Assembly: GCA_946902875.1 (NCBI GenBank)
Contig: OX336340.1
Coordinates: 10,617,566 to 10,681,565, forward strand
Source of the DNA: Nematopogon swammerdamellus
Taxonomy: Eukaryota > Arthropoda > Insecta > Lepidoptera > Adelidae
Length of the DNA: 64,000 nucleotides
Direction: 5' to 3'
Shown: piece by piece, positions 20,965 to 32,387 of the stretch
Position numbering within the stretch: the stretch's first letter is position 1
Layout: the number at the start of each line of letters is the position of its first letter
Program-made: the position numbers and the translations under genes
Notes under the pieces: generated by a model
Told to the model about the DNA's origin: nothing
The model's database searches: none
What the model saw: the letters and a program-made list of their open reading frames with translations, nothing else

Positions 20965-22850
20965 AAAATATATTCATATATTTCGTACGGGGAAATAGTC
21001 CGAACCAATTATGGCAGCACAGAGCCCAGGTTAGCCAACTTGATGGCTAGAGGTAAAATAACTATGAACGGTCTATACTCTGCGGTCCGCCACCTGACAG
21101 CTCTGGGGGCTCCTGCGGATCGTGCGGAAACTCCTTTGGGGACATCATGGGGACATCACGTGAGCAAAAATAGAGGGGGGGAGGGGTCTGGCAAAATCTC
21201 ACCAAATCTCACTAGGGGGAGAGGGGGGGTCTACAACAATCTCACATCATCTTTTTTTTTTACAAATGCTAGCTACTCGAAGATGCCATATGTCATACGA
21301 CTTGTACTTCCCATCTCTAGGAGAAAGCTCAAACCATCCCTAAAAGACATGTGGTGTCTACCTTGCTTCGCATGCAAAGCTCCAGAAGCACACTTCGGCG
21401 CTGCACACTGCGGCACCGGCACATGCAGAGAAAGTGTGACCGAACCGTGTGGTCACCCGTCGGGCTCAGGAGCTGCTGTACGCCATCGACGCGACGACAG
21501 GCTAAAGCCAGCCATGGACGATAGCGCCATCGCGTCAGTTGGAACCACGTCAGTCCAAAAATTGACCGTGCGTGTCAAATCCGTAAGCCAATATTTGGCG
21601 TGACGCCGACCCACGGATTTTCCGGGCGCACCATAATCCATCGTGGCGTCATGCCATGGCTTCACGCCGTCCGCCCGTGCATGTGCGAACTCACATCCAT
21701 TTCGGCTCATTTCGTAGATCGGAGCGGTACGATTGCACGTGCGTGCGCCTAGGGTAGGGTTGCCATAAAGGCACAGGTACTGACCGGGACACTATATCAA
21801 AACCTAGATTATGCATAAATTCTATTAGATAATTAGGTAGGCAATAGTTTTGAAGGTCCATAACCAATAAATTATAGGCCACAGAAAAATGTCCGATTCA
21901 GAACGATTCACGCAGCTCTGTAAACTCACAGATAGTTAGCCAAAAGTCTCCAATGAACGTTCGTTGTCTATGTATACACATAATTGACATCTGCGAATGA
22001 AATCTACGGACTTATAATGCCTGAAACGCTCTGTAAGGAGTGTTAGGAAATAAGAAGAAACACTAAGCCCTTTGAAGATTTTTCTACAACTACTAATATT
22101 AGTATGGATAAAACTAACTGACTTTTGGTTCCAGACCGGGACATTTGCTGGTCAGGCGGGACGCCGCGCCGGGACTGAGATTCTAAACCGGTGACAAGTC
22201 CCGGTGTACCGGGACGAATGGAAATCCTAATCGGAAGACTGACCACAATTTGGAGCGATCGTTCATGGGCTAATATTTTGGCACCACGCCATTTGTCGTT
22301 ACGCCAGTTGTAATGAAGTCAATTGGCGCCATCGTTCATGGGGGGCTTAATAACTTGCGCTTTGTATAGCATAAGGAAGGACTTGCCGTGCGCGCCGGTG
22401 AGAAGAATCGCCTGCTGCGGTAGAGGACGTCCAATTTCCAGGAGGCAAGGGTAATTTTGGACTGTATAAATATTCTTGTTTCTTCCAGCCATCCGACCCA
22501 AACATGTAATACATCAAATTAAAGATAATTTATTGCATTACATGTTTTACCTGAAGCTTTTTTTTCTAATGTACAAGATATTTTGTAAAACCTTGATAAA
22601 AACAAAATGTTTAAAAAAATTGGTTGTCTGTAAAGTTGGTATAAGGACGATAGTTTTACGTGATGACGTCATAAAGTATATAAAGTGCGAAGTCAGATAC
22701 AAAATCAGTTTATAATACTTTATCGTGCTTAGAAGTTTAATTCTTAAATCGCAAAAGAAGAAAAGCTGTCAGACTGACAGGGGGTAAATTTTTTTTCTGA
22801 AAAATTGAAAAAATGAAAATTTTATAAAACCGGTTACCCGACAGCCTCGG
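20965..22850. other. Intergenic spacer
   Basis: Holds G-rich runs (21173-21226), a Cys-containing open stretch at 21260-21600 that I cannot assign, and a GGGAC-rich block at 21770-22215 that looks like decayed repeat. No supported gene. Confidence 0.35.
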
Positions 22851-23225
22851 CGTCGGCAGTGGATTACCGGCGACACCGCCTCAGCGCCTCACCACCCCGC
22901 TGTGTCAGTGGAGGGACAAGTGACGTCGCGCGTCCCAGTCAACACGCCTCGCCCTCCTCGCGGTGTGGCCGGATCCAGTGACAAGACCTGCTGCTTCTTT
23001 CGCAACCAGCGCACCCAATCCACCACGCGGTTCGCTAATCCATCGCCCGCGTCTGCCGGTGAGGATGACGACCCAGGGACACGCCCCGCCACACTAGCTA
23101 CGACGGGACGAAGTCCGCCGCCACCGGTTAGCTTGGGGCTATCGCGGCCCTGTGTCGCGCTTGCAGCCTCCGCTACCGGTGCAGCGCCGTGCGCAACAGC
23201 GACGCACGCAAGAGGGCCAACAAAG
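22850..23225. other. GC-rich island with open frames, unassigned
   Basis: About 370 bp of sharply higher GC than its surroundings, open in a plus frame (22902-23249) and a minus frame (22889-23092). Neither translation (Pro/Ser/Thr/Arg-rich) is recognisable. It may be part of a retrotransposon or of an unannotated first exon. Confidence 0.3.
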
Positions 23226-23394
23226 ATAAAATATGTAAAATTAATTTAAGTACATGATAAAAATGTGAAAATAAAGATTAATTATCAATATAAACTTTTA
23301 ATTTACGCCATCTACATATCAAAGCGCATACTACAACGTTGCAACACCTACCTAACTGCGAATCTCACCTACTGGTGACCGAATTCGCTTCACT

Positions 23395-23500
23395 AGTACA
23401 TGACCGATTTAGCCGGGTGGTTTAAGACGTCTGGTCGGTCACACAATATTGGTGGCAGGGACCGCGGGTTCGAGGCTCGCAAAAGACGGACAAATATATT
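23395..23500 (+). mobile_element. tRNA-like SINE head
   Basis: TAGCCGGGTGGTTTAAG resembles a pol III A box and GCGGGTTCGAGGCTCGC a B box, about 45 nt apart. The cloverleaf does not fold well, so this is a tRNA-derived SINE start rather than a tRNA gene. Confidence 0.4.
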
Positions 23501-23639
23501 TTGTATTTCCTCCTCTCCTTATATGCCTCTCTATCGCTTGTTACGCGCTCTCGCTTGCACACACAAATTCAGGTGGAACGTGACACTTTTTCGTGTGTGC
23601 AGCCGGTGTTCATCGAAGGTGTGGATCTAAGGTTGCGAT

Positions 23640-24100
23640 GGCTTCACCGAACATATCCGGGCCCATCGGCAGTAGAGGAGGGTATTAATCGAGGCCGGGA
23701 CTAGCGAGTGGCCACTCTAAATTTCCCGCGCATGCTTCACGTTTCGGCTCGCTTCAAGCCCTCGTCAGCTAGTCTGCGTTGACTAGGACGCGGGGAAACC
23801 ACCAGTCCCGCTCTCGACCTCCCTCTCTCTACCTATCCATATTCTGTAGGATGCTTCCAGTGACGTTTTCGAAGCTCTCTCCATATATGAGCTTAGCGTC
23901 GATCTTGGGAGCCCTAGATTCTTGAAGAGACTGTAGAGCGACTTCGCTGGTAGTCCTCTTGCTCCAACTTCCACAGCGAAGAGATCAGTCTTGAATCCGT
24001 TTCTCACAATCCGGTCTACTAAGTTGCAGTACTTGTTAAGTTTGATGTTGTGGTCCTTCGGTATGTTACTTTCCCATGGAACTGTAAGTTCAACAAGTAG
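23640..24100 (-). pseudogene. RLE-type non-LTR retrotransposon, C-terminal coding end and 3' UTR
   Basis: Minus strand 24095-23771 is open and reads VELTVPWESNIPKDHNIKLN, KYCNLVDRIV, VEVGARGLPAKSLYSLFKNL. This is the end of the restriction-like endonuclease domain (D/E-x-TVP-x-E followed by a Lys/Tyr-rich helix and VEVG) of R2/CRE-like elements. The 3' UTR continues to about 23640 with TGGGCCCGGATATGTTCGGT, shared with 8866-8985. The 5' portion is gone. Confidence 0.65.
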
Positions 24101-24109
24101 GTACTACAT

Positions 24110-26340
24110 GCTTTGTCGCTTTTGAGAATATGAGTATATCCGGTCTTAATGCTGTGGTACAGATTTCCGAAGGCATGAAAGACGCCAAGAACCTACCGTA
24201 AATGGTTATTGGATACGATTTGGATAGCGAGTTATATTATAAAAGGGTGAAAAGAACGTTGCGCGAGTGTTGTGGAGCGCTACTTTGAATAATAATTGCG
24301 ACTCGCGCTCAGAGATGGCGCTGAGAATTTTGCTCACAGCTCAGGCCGCCGATAACGCAGCGTGATAATGTATGTAGCCCATAGAATAACTTATAAGGGG
24401 GGTTATGTAGCCTAAAACCATCTTGAGAAGTGACAGAATTTAACTGTGTATGTAAATTCATATAATAGGATTCATAAATATTGATGTTACACGGCCGTAG
24501 AAACTTTGCTTTATTTATTAGGATGATGAGAACACTTAATAATTAATTTATTGAAAAAAAAACACTGTATTATTTTTTTTATATGTAATTATAATGAAAA
24601 ACAGGTTTATTTAGGCTGTGGTAGATAGGTAAACCAGTATCATACATCTAGATATTCTAGATAGAATAGGACGAAGCGGCGAAGCCCAGATTCTTACATC
24701 AAATAAAACAAAGTATGTAAATGATTTTTTTAAAACGATTTATTAAAATATAAGTTGATGTTATTTCGGGGACATGATTTAAAAAATACGTTAAGAATTA
24801 AACAAATTTTTTTTCTGAAAAATGCACTAATACGCAATTATAACATACTCGTACACATAGACCAGACAAATCAACTAGCAAAGAGTAAAGTAATGTCAAC
24901 TAGTAAGTGTACTGCCAAACACTAAAATTAAATAACCTTTGAATACAATGGCCTTATATTCTGTGTCCTCTAAGTAAAATCGGGACAATGGTAGATGCTC
25001 AAAATAATAAACTGGGTTATATATAAATGATATTGTTGGTATCATTTCATTTATTTACGGGTTCATTGAGGATGTCTTTCAAATAATCTCCAAGCTATCT
25101 TTCTTAATCTTTCCTATCTTAGTAAACAGAAACATAGTTAAGTAATATTTGTAACATAATATTTTTACAAAAAGGTGTGTTTAAAATTATCTAAAATATA
25201 GAAAACAATATATACTTCGGCGTTCTTGGCAATATTAACAAAGTTTTATCAAAATGTATTCAATGTGAAACAAAATAAACCTAAGATAGGGAAAGAAAAA
25301 TACAATACAAAGAAAACTGTTTCAGATTCATTTTGTCTCACTTCAGACTTATAGTAAATCCCGCTTAATACGATTCTCAAGGGGATGGGCGCAAAATCTT
25401 AAGCGGGAAATCGTCTTAAGCGGGAAGAGTAAAAATACAAAGTACACACTTTAAAAACTGTGCGAATTTAGTGCATACTGAGTCGTTGGAACAAGTTTCC
25501 GTGGGCTCGTGAAGTGTTTCATGCCATTGTGAGATCGGTTTCGTGTCAAGGCCATAAAAAATAATTGTTTTACCGAATCGTGCAGTCGGGTAAAAATATT
25601 ATCTGAAATAAATAAATAAATAACGAACGTGAACATTACATGGCCCGGTATTGTTTAATTGTAAGTAAATGCAATTATTGATTGTGAAACTGAAAAACAA
25701 TCATAAGGATTGTGCCATAATTATGTATGATTCATATTTATACTAACTGCAAGAATAAAACCGGAAAACAAACAGGGAGTATTGTAATGTAGTTTTAGTT
25801 AGCAAAATGTTTTGATCATCGTTTCTTTGAATAGAAAATATACTAATCAAATCATTCACAAACTTCAGCTCGAACGTCTAAAGCTTCCGTGTGTTGTGAT
25901 TGGCTCTTTCCGAATTCCTAAGCCTTGTGCGCTGTGAATGGTTCACGCCGCATCCTATGCACCCCATCCGCTCCCTTCATTAGCCTCCCTTCTCCTATTA
26001 GAAATATTCTTGCGGTTAGTATAATGTTGTTCTTTCACAGTTGCGTTCCAACATTCTCTCAAAGTTTGACCGCACCTAGTGTGCTCACTTCGACCATTTA
26101 CGCAGACTTATAGCACCACAGACTGAGCTACCGAGACTGACAGTTCGTATGATGCTTCATGTGACACAGGCATCTTTTGCTCTAACACCCTAAGACTTCT
26201 AGTTATTTTTTTTTATTATACAGCAGGGAAAATTAAGGTGACTAGGTTAGCTTGGGATATGAACAATAAATAATACCTAGGTATATACAACAGAATCTCG
26301 TCTTATAATTTTTAGATTACATAATAATGCCTGTGTATGT
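24110..26340. other. Intergenic AT-rich spacer
   Basis: No gene. The only structure noted is an inverted pair around ATCCCGCTTAATACGATT / AATCGTCTTAAGCGGGAA (25358-25423), suggestive of a small decayed pogo-type element. Confidence 0.4.
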
Positions 26341-26358
26341 ACATTCGCGATCATTCGA

Positions 26359-27482
26359 TGCCCTAGTTCAATACTCAGACATCTTAAAAAAAAGCAAAAA
26401 TGAGGTTATGTGTGATTCTGGTCCCAATATAAGGACTTTAACTGGTTCTGTATGCAGACATTTAGAAAAAAATATATATTCATGAGATATATACAATATC
26501 CTACTCTGGAATTATAGTAGTTTCAACCCCAATACAGTGCAATACCAGGACATCTTGAAATTAAAGTCTTTAAACATGGTTTTTGCTCTTGATGTGTTAT
26601 TATCAGATAAATAGTACATAAGAATTACACAACATCTAACCTTGTTTGATGTCTAAATTTCATAAAATTGTTTAACAGAATGGCAAATAAAAGTTTTGAG
26701 ATATTTTCTATTACATGTATATTTACTGGTGCTATACGAGGTTATGTTTAAATTTGAAGCCTTAAGAATATGCTTTTGTAATTCTATATAAACAGGGTAA
26801 TAGAGCATCCCTGATTACCTTAAAAACAACTGAAGTAACAAAACAAAAAGTTAACTGTAGGAAATTCCCATAGCGATTACAAATCTTTTTTTTTGGGTTG
26901 TCTCGAAACTACCGTCGTGTAACATGTCTTAAAAAAAGCAAAAATGAGTTTATGTGCGATTCTGGTCCCAATATAAGGACTTTAACTGGTTCTTTATTCA
27001 GACATTTAGAAAAAAATATATATTCATGAGATATATACAATATACTACTCTGGAATTATAGTAGTTTCAACCCCAATACAGTGCAATACCAGGACATCTT
27101 GAAATTAAAGTCTTTAAACATGGTTTTTGCCTTGATGTGATATCAGATAAATAGTACATAAGAATTACACAACGTCTAACCTTGTTTGATGTCTAAATTT
27201 CATAAAATGGTTTAACAGAATGGCAAATAAAAGTTTTGGCATATTTTCTATTACATGTATATTTGCTGGTGCTATACGAGGTTATGTTTAAATTTGAAGC
27301 CTTAACAATATGTTTTCGTAGATCTATATAAACAGGGTAATAGAGCACCCCTGATTAACTAAAAACAACTAAAGTAACAAAACAAAAAAGTTAATTGTAA
27401 TTACCATAGCGATTACAAATCTTCTTTTTCGATTTTCTCGAAACTACCGCCGTGTAAGATATCTGAGTATGGAACTAGGGCA
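26359..27482. mobile_element. TIR element with an internal two-copy 546-bp tandem duplication
   Basis: 28-nt terminal inverted repeats (left TGCCCTAGTTCAATACTCAG..., 26359-26386; right 27455-27482) differ at two positions. The interior consists of two direct copies (26381-26926 and 26927-27460) sharing GCAAAAATGAG, GGTCCCAATATAAGGACTTT, CCAATACAGTGCAATACCAG and CTCGAAACTACCG. No coding capacity. Confidence 0.8.
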
Positions 27483-27499
27483 GCGATGCAGGTATTTAG

Positions 27500-27955
27500 C
27501 ACTTTGTAAAGCGAGTCGTCTGCAGCGCTCGCCCAATGGAGTGGCGAAGCAAGGGATACTAAGCATTCGGAGCGCGCAAGTGATATGCGACTTTAGGGTG
27601 GTAAACCACTAATCATCGCAACGATACATTGAAAATATTTGCAAAAAATAAACATTACATAAAAATTAGTTAGGCGGAAAATCATGTTGTTCTGTTTGTC
27701 TCTCAGTGATCAGCGGGTTGTTTGTTTGACTAAGCATCACGTAAATACTTCCCATCTAATTCCGATGGAGTTTTCAGAAGGAAGGGAGTTCTGTCCCACT
27801 GTTAGACGTAAGCCTCATCACCTCATTATTCATATGAGCTGAGCAGTGCGGTTTGTAAGTGAACGCAGTCACACACACATTTCAGAATTAACGCATTTTT
27901 TAGTGGAATGAATACAAATATATTTTCTCTAACCTATTATGAAGAAAACAATGCG
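27500..27955. other. Spacer without recognised features
   Basis: A GC-rich patch at 27500-27600 and otherwise AT-rich sequence. Nothing assignable. Confidence 0.35.
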
Positions 27956-27959
27956 ATCA

Positions 27960-28390
27960 GAGCCACGGGCTCACTTAGCTGAATTATAAAAATGTAAAAT
28001 ACAACATTGGTGGGTGTACAAACAGAGATATTGTGGAGTTATGTATATATTTATAGAGAGCGCGACATGTGGCGTCCAACCACCAATTACGTGTCTAACG
28101 ACGCCCATGGACATTCGGTCGCATGCGGGGGTTGCGAATGCCATGCCAGCCGACAGGTGCCTATTCACACCTCTCTTGAAGGACCCGAGACTGTATATGT
28201 GGGCAGTAAGAGCCTTCCAGAGTTTACCAGTTCTGTGGAGGAAAGATCTGCAGAACCGATTTGTACGCATCCGCGGTAAGTCCAGCGTATAGGGATGAAA
28301 TCTCTGACCAGTACGCGTTGTGTGGAGGTGAAAAGGGGACGGCGGCGCTCGGCACAAGGGCGAGCAGTACTCCAAGCAGGACCTAATCTG
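27960..28390 (-). pseudogene. Non-LTR retrotransposon 3' end
   Basis: Minus-strand frame reading HPYTLDLPRMRTNRFCRSFL, HRTGKLWKALTAHIYSLGSF and KRGVNRHLSAGMAFATP, the C-terminal region of Jockey/CR1-like ORF2 proteins, preceded by an EYCSPLW-like piece (MEYCSPLCRAPPS). An internal deletion has removed the segment between them. Related to 19485-19800. Confidence 0.7.
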
Positions 28391-28854
28391 CTATTTATAC
28401 AAAAGCAGATTTTGGCCCAGCAGCGTGACTTATTGAGTACGCCAAGATTTTTAGAAGCCAGCTTGGCCTTCCACTCTATATGGCGACGAAGGTCGTGCGA
28501 CAGTTTGACTACGAGGATTATCGTCGCTTAATTTAAGCGACGTGCCTTGGAAGGCAGGTTTTTTTTTAAATTTTGTATTTAACTATTATGAACAAACAAC
28601 AGTGAAAGTATTTCATGACAGTAATACTTGTGTTTAAGTACATACACCGGTAACAGATGAACAAACACTATAAATAACTTACGAATCTGTTAGAATTCGA
28701 TTAAAGCTAAAAAAAGAAAACAATTACAATGACAAAATGTAAATCAAGATGGTATGAAAGCCACTCTCTCCGCACTGAAAGCGCAAACTTGTGTCTTGAA
28801 AGCGTTGAACTCGACCAAATTCATACGGTCAGTCAGCCAGTCAGTCGTAGAGTA

Positions 28855-29100
28855 GTACTGTGTGGGGTCGGTACTTAATAAGAATAGTCCCACTGCATCT
28901 CTCCCCGTGCATGTCGTAAAAGGCGACTAAGGGATAAGCGGCGTGCAGACACCCCGGTCGACTTGTGGCTTCCACGGAAGACATAGGCTGGCTGGGGTAG
29001 CTGGAGACTGCGGGGTTTTGCACGAAGGTCCCCAACCAAGCGGGATTAGTTTGCAGGCCTAGAGCCAACCCCAAACCAAAACAACAACAACAACAGCCAG
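28855..29100 (+). mobile_element. Retroposon fragment with (CAA)n tail, sharing its head with SINEs
   Basis: GTGTGGGGTCGGTAC, then AGTCCCACTGCATCTCTCCC and GTAAAAGGCGACTAAGGGAT, is the head also seen at 41168-41502 and 42839-43176. Here it continues into a different 3' half (CACCCCGGTCGACTTGTGGC, CCAACCAAGCGGGATTAG) ending (ACA)n at 29080-29095. Confidence 0.65.
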
Positions 29101-29109
29101 TCAGTCAGT

Positions 29110-30780
29110 TATCGTGTATGCGTCCATTTCTGGAGATGGGCCTCTTCAATTTTCCTCCTAAGAGATACGGAACCACTGCTTTCGGCTTGCCGGGGTGTGT
29201 TCAATATCGACTACTTTGTTGCATCAGCGCATTTCCTCGCCATATCACGTAGCGATATTCCCAGCATGGCTTGCTGGGAATATCGGGGCATATTGCTCAC
29301 TGGGCAACTTTCAACTTTGGACAACAGCGAACGTTAAGAGTTCACAATTCAAGACTCAAATCCATATAAATGAATTATCGCAACTTGGACCATTACTGGT
29401 TCGAAATGTCCAAAGTAGGTACTGGTAATTATGAAAATTACTAACCACCGTGGATTTAATATAGTGCCTCAACCACACACTGGAACCTTGAAGCTACAGT
29501 TTAAAAGAGAGAGCATTTGACCTATTTTGTGGAGTTGTGAAGGAAACACTGTCTAATTAAGTATTGATTGCATATATTTATTGCACTCAATTCGAATATG
29601 GACAAAAGGTATGCCTCAAGGCATTTTCTAACAGAATACCTTTGGGATATGATAACTGCTAGGTGAGTGGCGGAAAGAAATATATATACTTACCTATTAT
29701 GACAGAGGTACTGAAATACAAAAGATAAGATAAACTAAGTAGCTTCTTCATAAACATATATTTATTTTGATGAAATAGTTTTGGGCTGCAAAGAATACGT
29801 TTTTCCTTTATGACTGATAATACAATATAATTTATTAGAAGAAATAATCAGAACAATGAAACTTAAATTGTACTCTATTTTTAAGATTGGTTGGGTTGGT
29901 CGGTAACAACCTGCCAATCTCCCTTTGCGACACCTCCAACACTAGAAGTGAACTCGAGTGCAGTAGCTGGAGGTGCTAGCTAACAAGTAGCGTCCGAGGG
30001 CAGCGCTGGCGACTGCCGAGCAGATATCTCATACAGATTATTTAATATGGCACAGTTTTATGAGAATTTAATGATACTTACCAAATTAAACTAGTTGGAT
30101 CATGTAAATAAATAACTTTACAAATTACTTACACAAAAACTTGTAAAACGAATAATAATAAAGCCTGAAATGAGAGCGTGCACTTATGCACGGCATTATT
30201 GCTCACCATCAATAAAAACATAGCAGTTAGAAATAATTCTACATTTCAAGATCTTTTAAAATGAATCAGAATAACAAGTTCTTGATAATATCTCTCTGAA
30301 CGATGAACACAAATATTAACGGTCACTGTGTACGGATATTATGAGAACTCTTTGTAAGATAACGCTGAATAAGAATAAACATTCGTCAAACCTTATGATT
30401 ACATAATATGTAACTCATTCATTATGTACATTAAGTAGCTTCAACATTTTGTAACTATTAAAACATCAACATCGAAGAAGACAACTTTTTCAGTCACACG
30501 AAAATTAAGCGATCATAAATAACAAGCAACTGAAAGCAGCAATAACGTCTAACGTCTACATTGCCAGTGAATAGTTACCTATTCAGAGAACACAGAACAG
30601 AAGACTGTGCGTGTGTTGACTATGCTCTAAGGTGTGTTCTGTTCCGGCAGCATGAGTCCATTTTCTAATCAGTCTTTGCGGTTATTTTGTTAAACCAGAT
30701 GGTTATTTTGCAAAACAATGTTTAGAGAACAATAAATGTGTCCACATACATAACCTTTGTTTGCTGTTGGTAAAGCATTA
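29110..30780. other. Intergenic spacer
   Basis: AT-rich, with a moderately GC-rich block at 29890-30020 and a CATGGCTTGCTGGGAATA-type short palindrome near 29262. No gene or clear element. Confidence 0.35.
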
Positions 30781-30788
30781 ATACCTAT

Positions 30789-31594
30789 ATACAGGCTGTA
30801 AAAATGGCGAGTACATTAAATTTAGGAATGATTATTGGGATCAATAGTAACAAAAAAGTCAAATAACCTTTTTCTGAATTCCCTTTAAATAAAAAGTTAA
30901 CAGTTTTCATACAAACTAATTGATTTATTTAGTGTAAGGCTCAATCCACACTGGGACGGCAGCGGCGCGGTGCGGCCGGCAGCGGTCGGCGCGGCAGGCT
31001 CGCGGCGCCGCCCGTCGCCGCGCGTGGCAGCCCGCGTGCCTATGCTAGAGTCGAGTAGGTGAGGGGAGCGGGGAGCGCGCGGCACCGCGCGCGGCCGCCC
31101 GGCGCCACGGGAGCGGCCGCTGGCGGCTTCGCGCGGCACCGCGCGTGGCCGCTCGATCTTTTCAAGCGATATTAGTCTTTTTAAGTATGCAGATAAAGTT
31201 TAAAATTATTTCACACCGAAAGTGCGCGCCGCGCCGCGCCGCTGCCGTCCCAGTGTGGATTGAGCCTAAAAGGATCTTATAACATACATGTTCCGCATGA
31301 ACGTGGGAATGAAATGCATATGGTGAGTGAGGGAGCAGGGACGAGTGCGCGGAGAGAGGAGATGTGCGGCAGCGGCGTGGCGTGAGTTTTTCGATCCCGA
31401 CCGCTTCCGCGCCAACACCATCCGCGCGGGGGCGCGCATCACTTAAAAATTTATATCTCCAAAACTAAATTTCAAAAATTTATATCTCCAAAACTAGACA
31501 CTTTAGAGAAAAACTTTAGTTACTTTTTTGTCTCGGAAAAACATGAGGATTGCGCTAGCGAAATTAATGTACTCGCCGTTACAACACCCTGCAT
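30789..31594. mobile_element. MITE with TIRs, outer element
   Basis: Left end ATACAGGCTGTAAAAATGGC then GAGTACATTAA. Reading in from the right end: CAGGGTGTTGTAACGG then CGAGTACATTAA. The element carries a second, GC-rich MITE inside. Confidence 0.65.
30935..31269. mobile_element. GC-rich MITE nested in the outer MITE
   Basis: Terminal inverted repeats of about 35 nt start TAAGGCTCAATCCACACTGG at the left and TTAGGCTCAATCCACACTGG reading in from the right, followed by GACGGCAGCGGCGCGG on both. The interior is extremely GC-rich. The translated frames are artefacts of composition. Confidence 0.8.
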
Positions 31595-31599
31595 ACGGG

Positions 31600-31973
31600 T
31601 AACCATGAATGTTCTATAGATTTTTAGTATTCATAAACTTATTGCAGGCAATTTTCTTTATAAATAAAGTTTTAAAGCAAAAGTATGATTTCTTTGTGCA
31701 AAAAATAATATCTAAGTAGAACAGAGTTGAGTTAGTTCACTGAGTGAGAGTGGTTAATCTGACTCAATCCATGTAATGTTTGATTTAGAACAGTGGCATT
31801 TAAGCTCCATTTATAAATAAAAGCCAAATATTAAGTAAACGGCAGGTGCTCATAAACAATGTGAAAAGTCTGTTCAAAAAGATATATTATTTACCGTACA
31901 GTTTTTATAAAAAGAAGATTACCTATATAGAACCGGCACAGTCTGGCTCTCTATACATTTCGTTTCTCGCTGT
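31600..31973. other. Spacer downstream of the NDST gene
   Basis: AT-rich. No feature recognised. Confidence 0.4.
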
Positions 31974-31979
31974 TTTATT
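31974..31979 (-). promoter_or_regulatory. Candidate polyadenylation signal of the NDST gene
   Basis: An AATAAA hexamer on the minus strand lies about 186 nt past the NDST stop codon. It is the nearest canonical hexamer I noticed; use is not shown by sequence alone. Confidence 0.45.
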
Positions 31980-32164
31980 GTTTATAATACCTTAGTTTGA
32001 GCCAAAACCGAGCCCTCAGGATATGCTCCATACGTAATCCTACTGAGTAGTAGCACCTGAGCTCGACGTCTCTCGTGTTGTCGCGTCCGCGCCGCGGTCG
32101 GGTCGGGGCGGCGCAGCTAGCGAGCGCGCTAGGCGGCGGCGTGTCCAACGCACTGCTCCGAGTA

Positions 32165-32387
32165 CTATCCGTTGGAAGACAAGTCTTCTTTGAGCCAGTG
32201 CGGCGCGGGCCTCCCCAGCCGCAGCAGCAGTTTGGATAGCGCAGTGTTGTGGGCGGTGTAGTACCGCTTGAGAAACTTGGCCGAGCGCTCCTCCATGGCC
32301 GGGTAGTTTCTACCTTTGGATTTGCCCAAGCACTTTGTCCTCTCCCCGCTGACCGCCTGGCAGTAAAAACCTTTTTTTGGGTCATAT
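32165..32387 (-). CDS. sfl: NDST exon M (C-terminus and stop)
   Basis: Acceptor AATTTTCCAG/ATATGACC. Encodes [59 protein letters not shown] and [14 protein letters not shown], then TAG at 32167-32165. The two cysteines correspond to the disulfide of human NDST1. Ends at the length expected for the family. Confidence 0.95.

Noticed and set aside
20881..21603. 240-residue plus-strand frame as a gene
   Set aside because: It crosses a retroposon tail, G-rich runs and unrelated pieces; composition changes abruptly along its length and no family is recognised.
31975..32385. 136-residue minus-strand frame over NDST exon M
   Set aside because: It is the wrong frame of exon M; the spliced frame [10 protein letters not shown]... 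matches the family.
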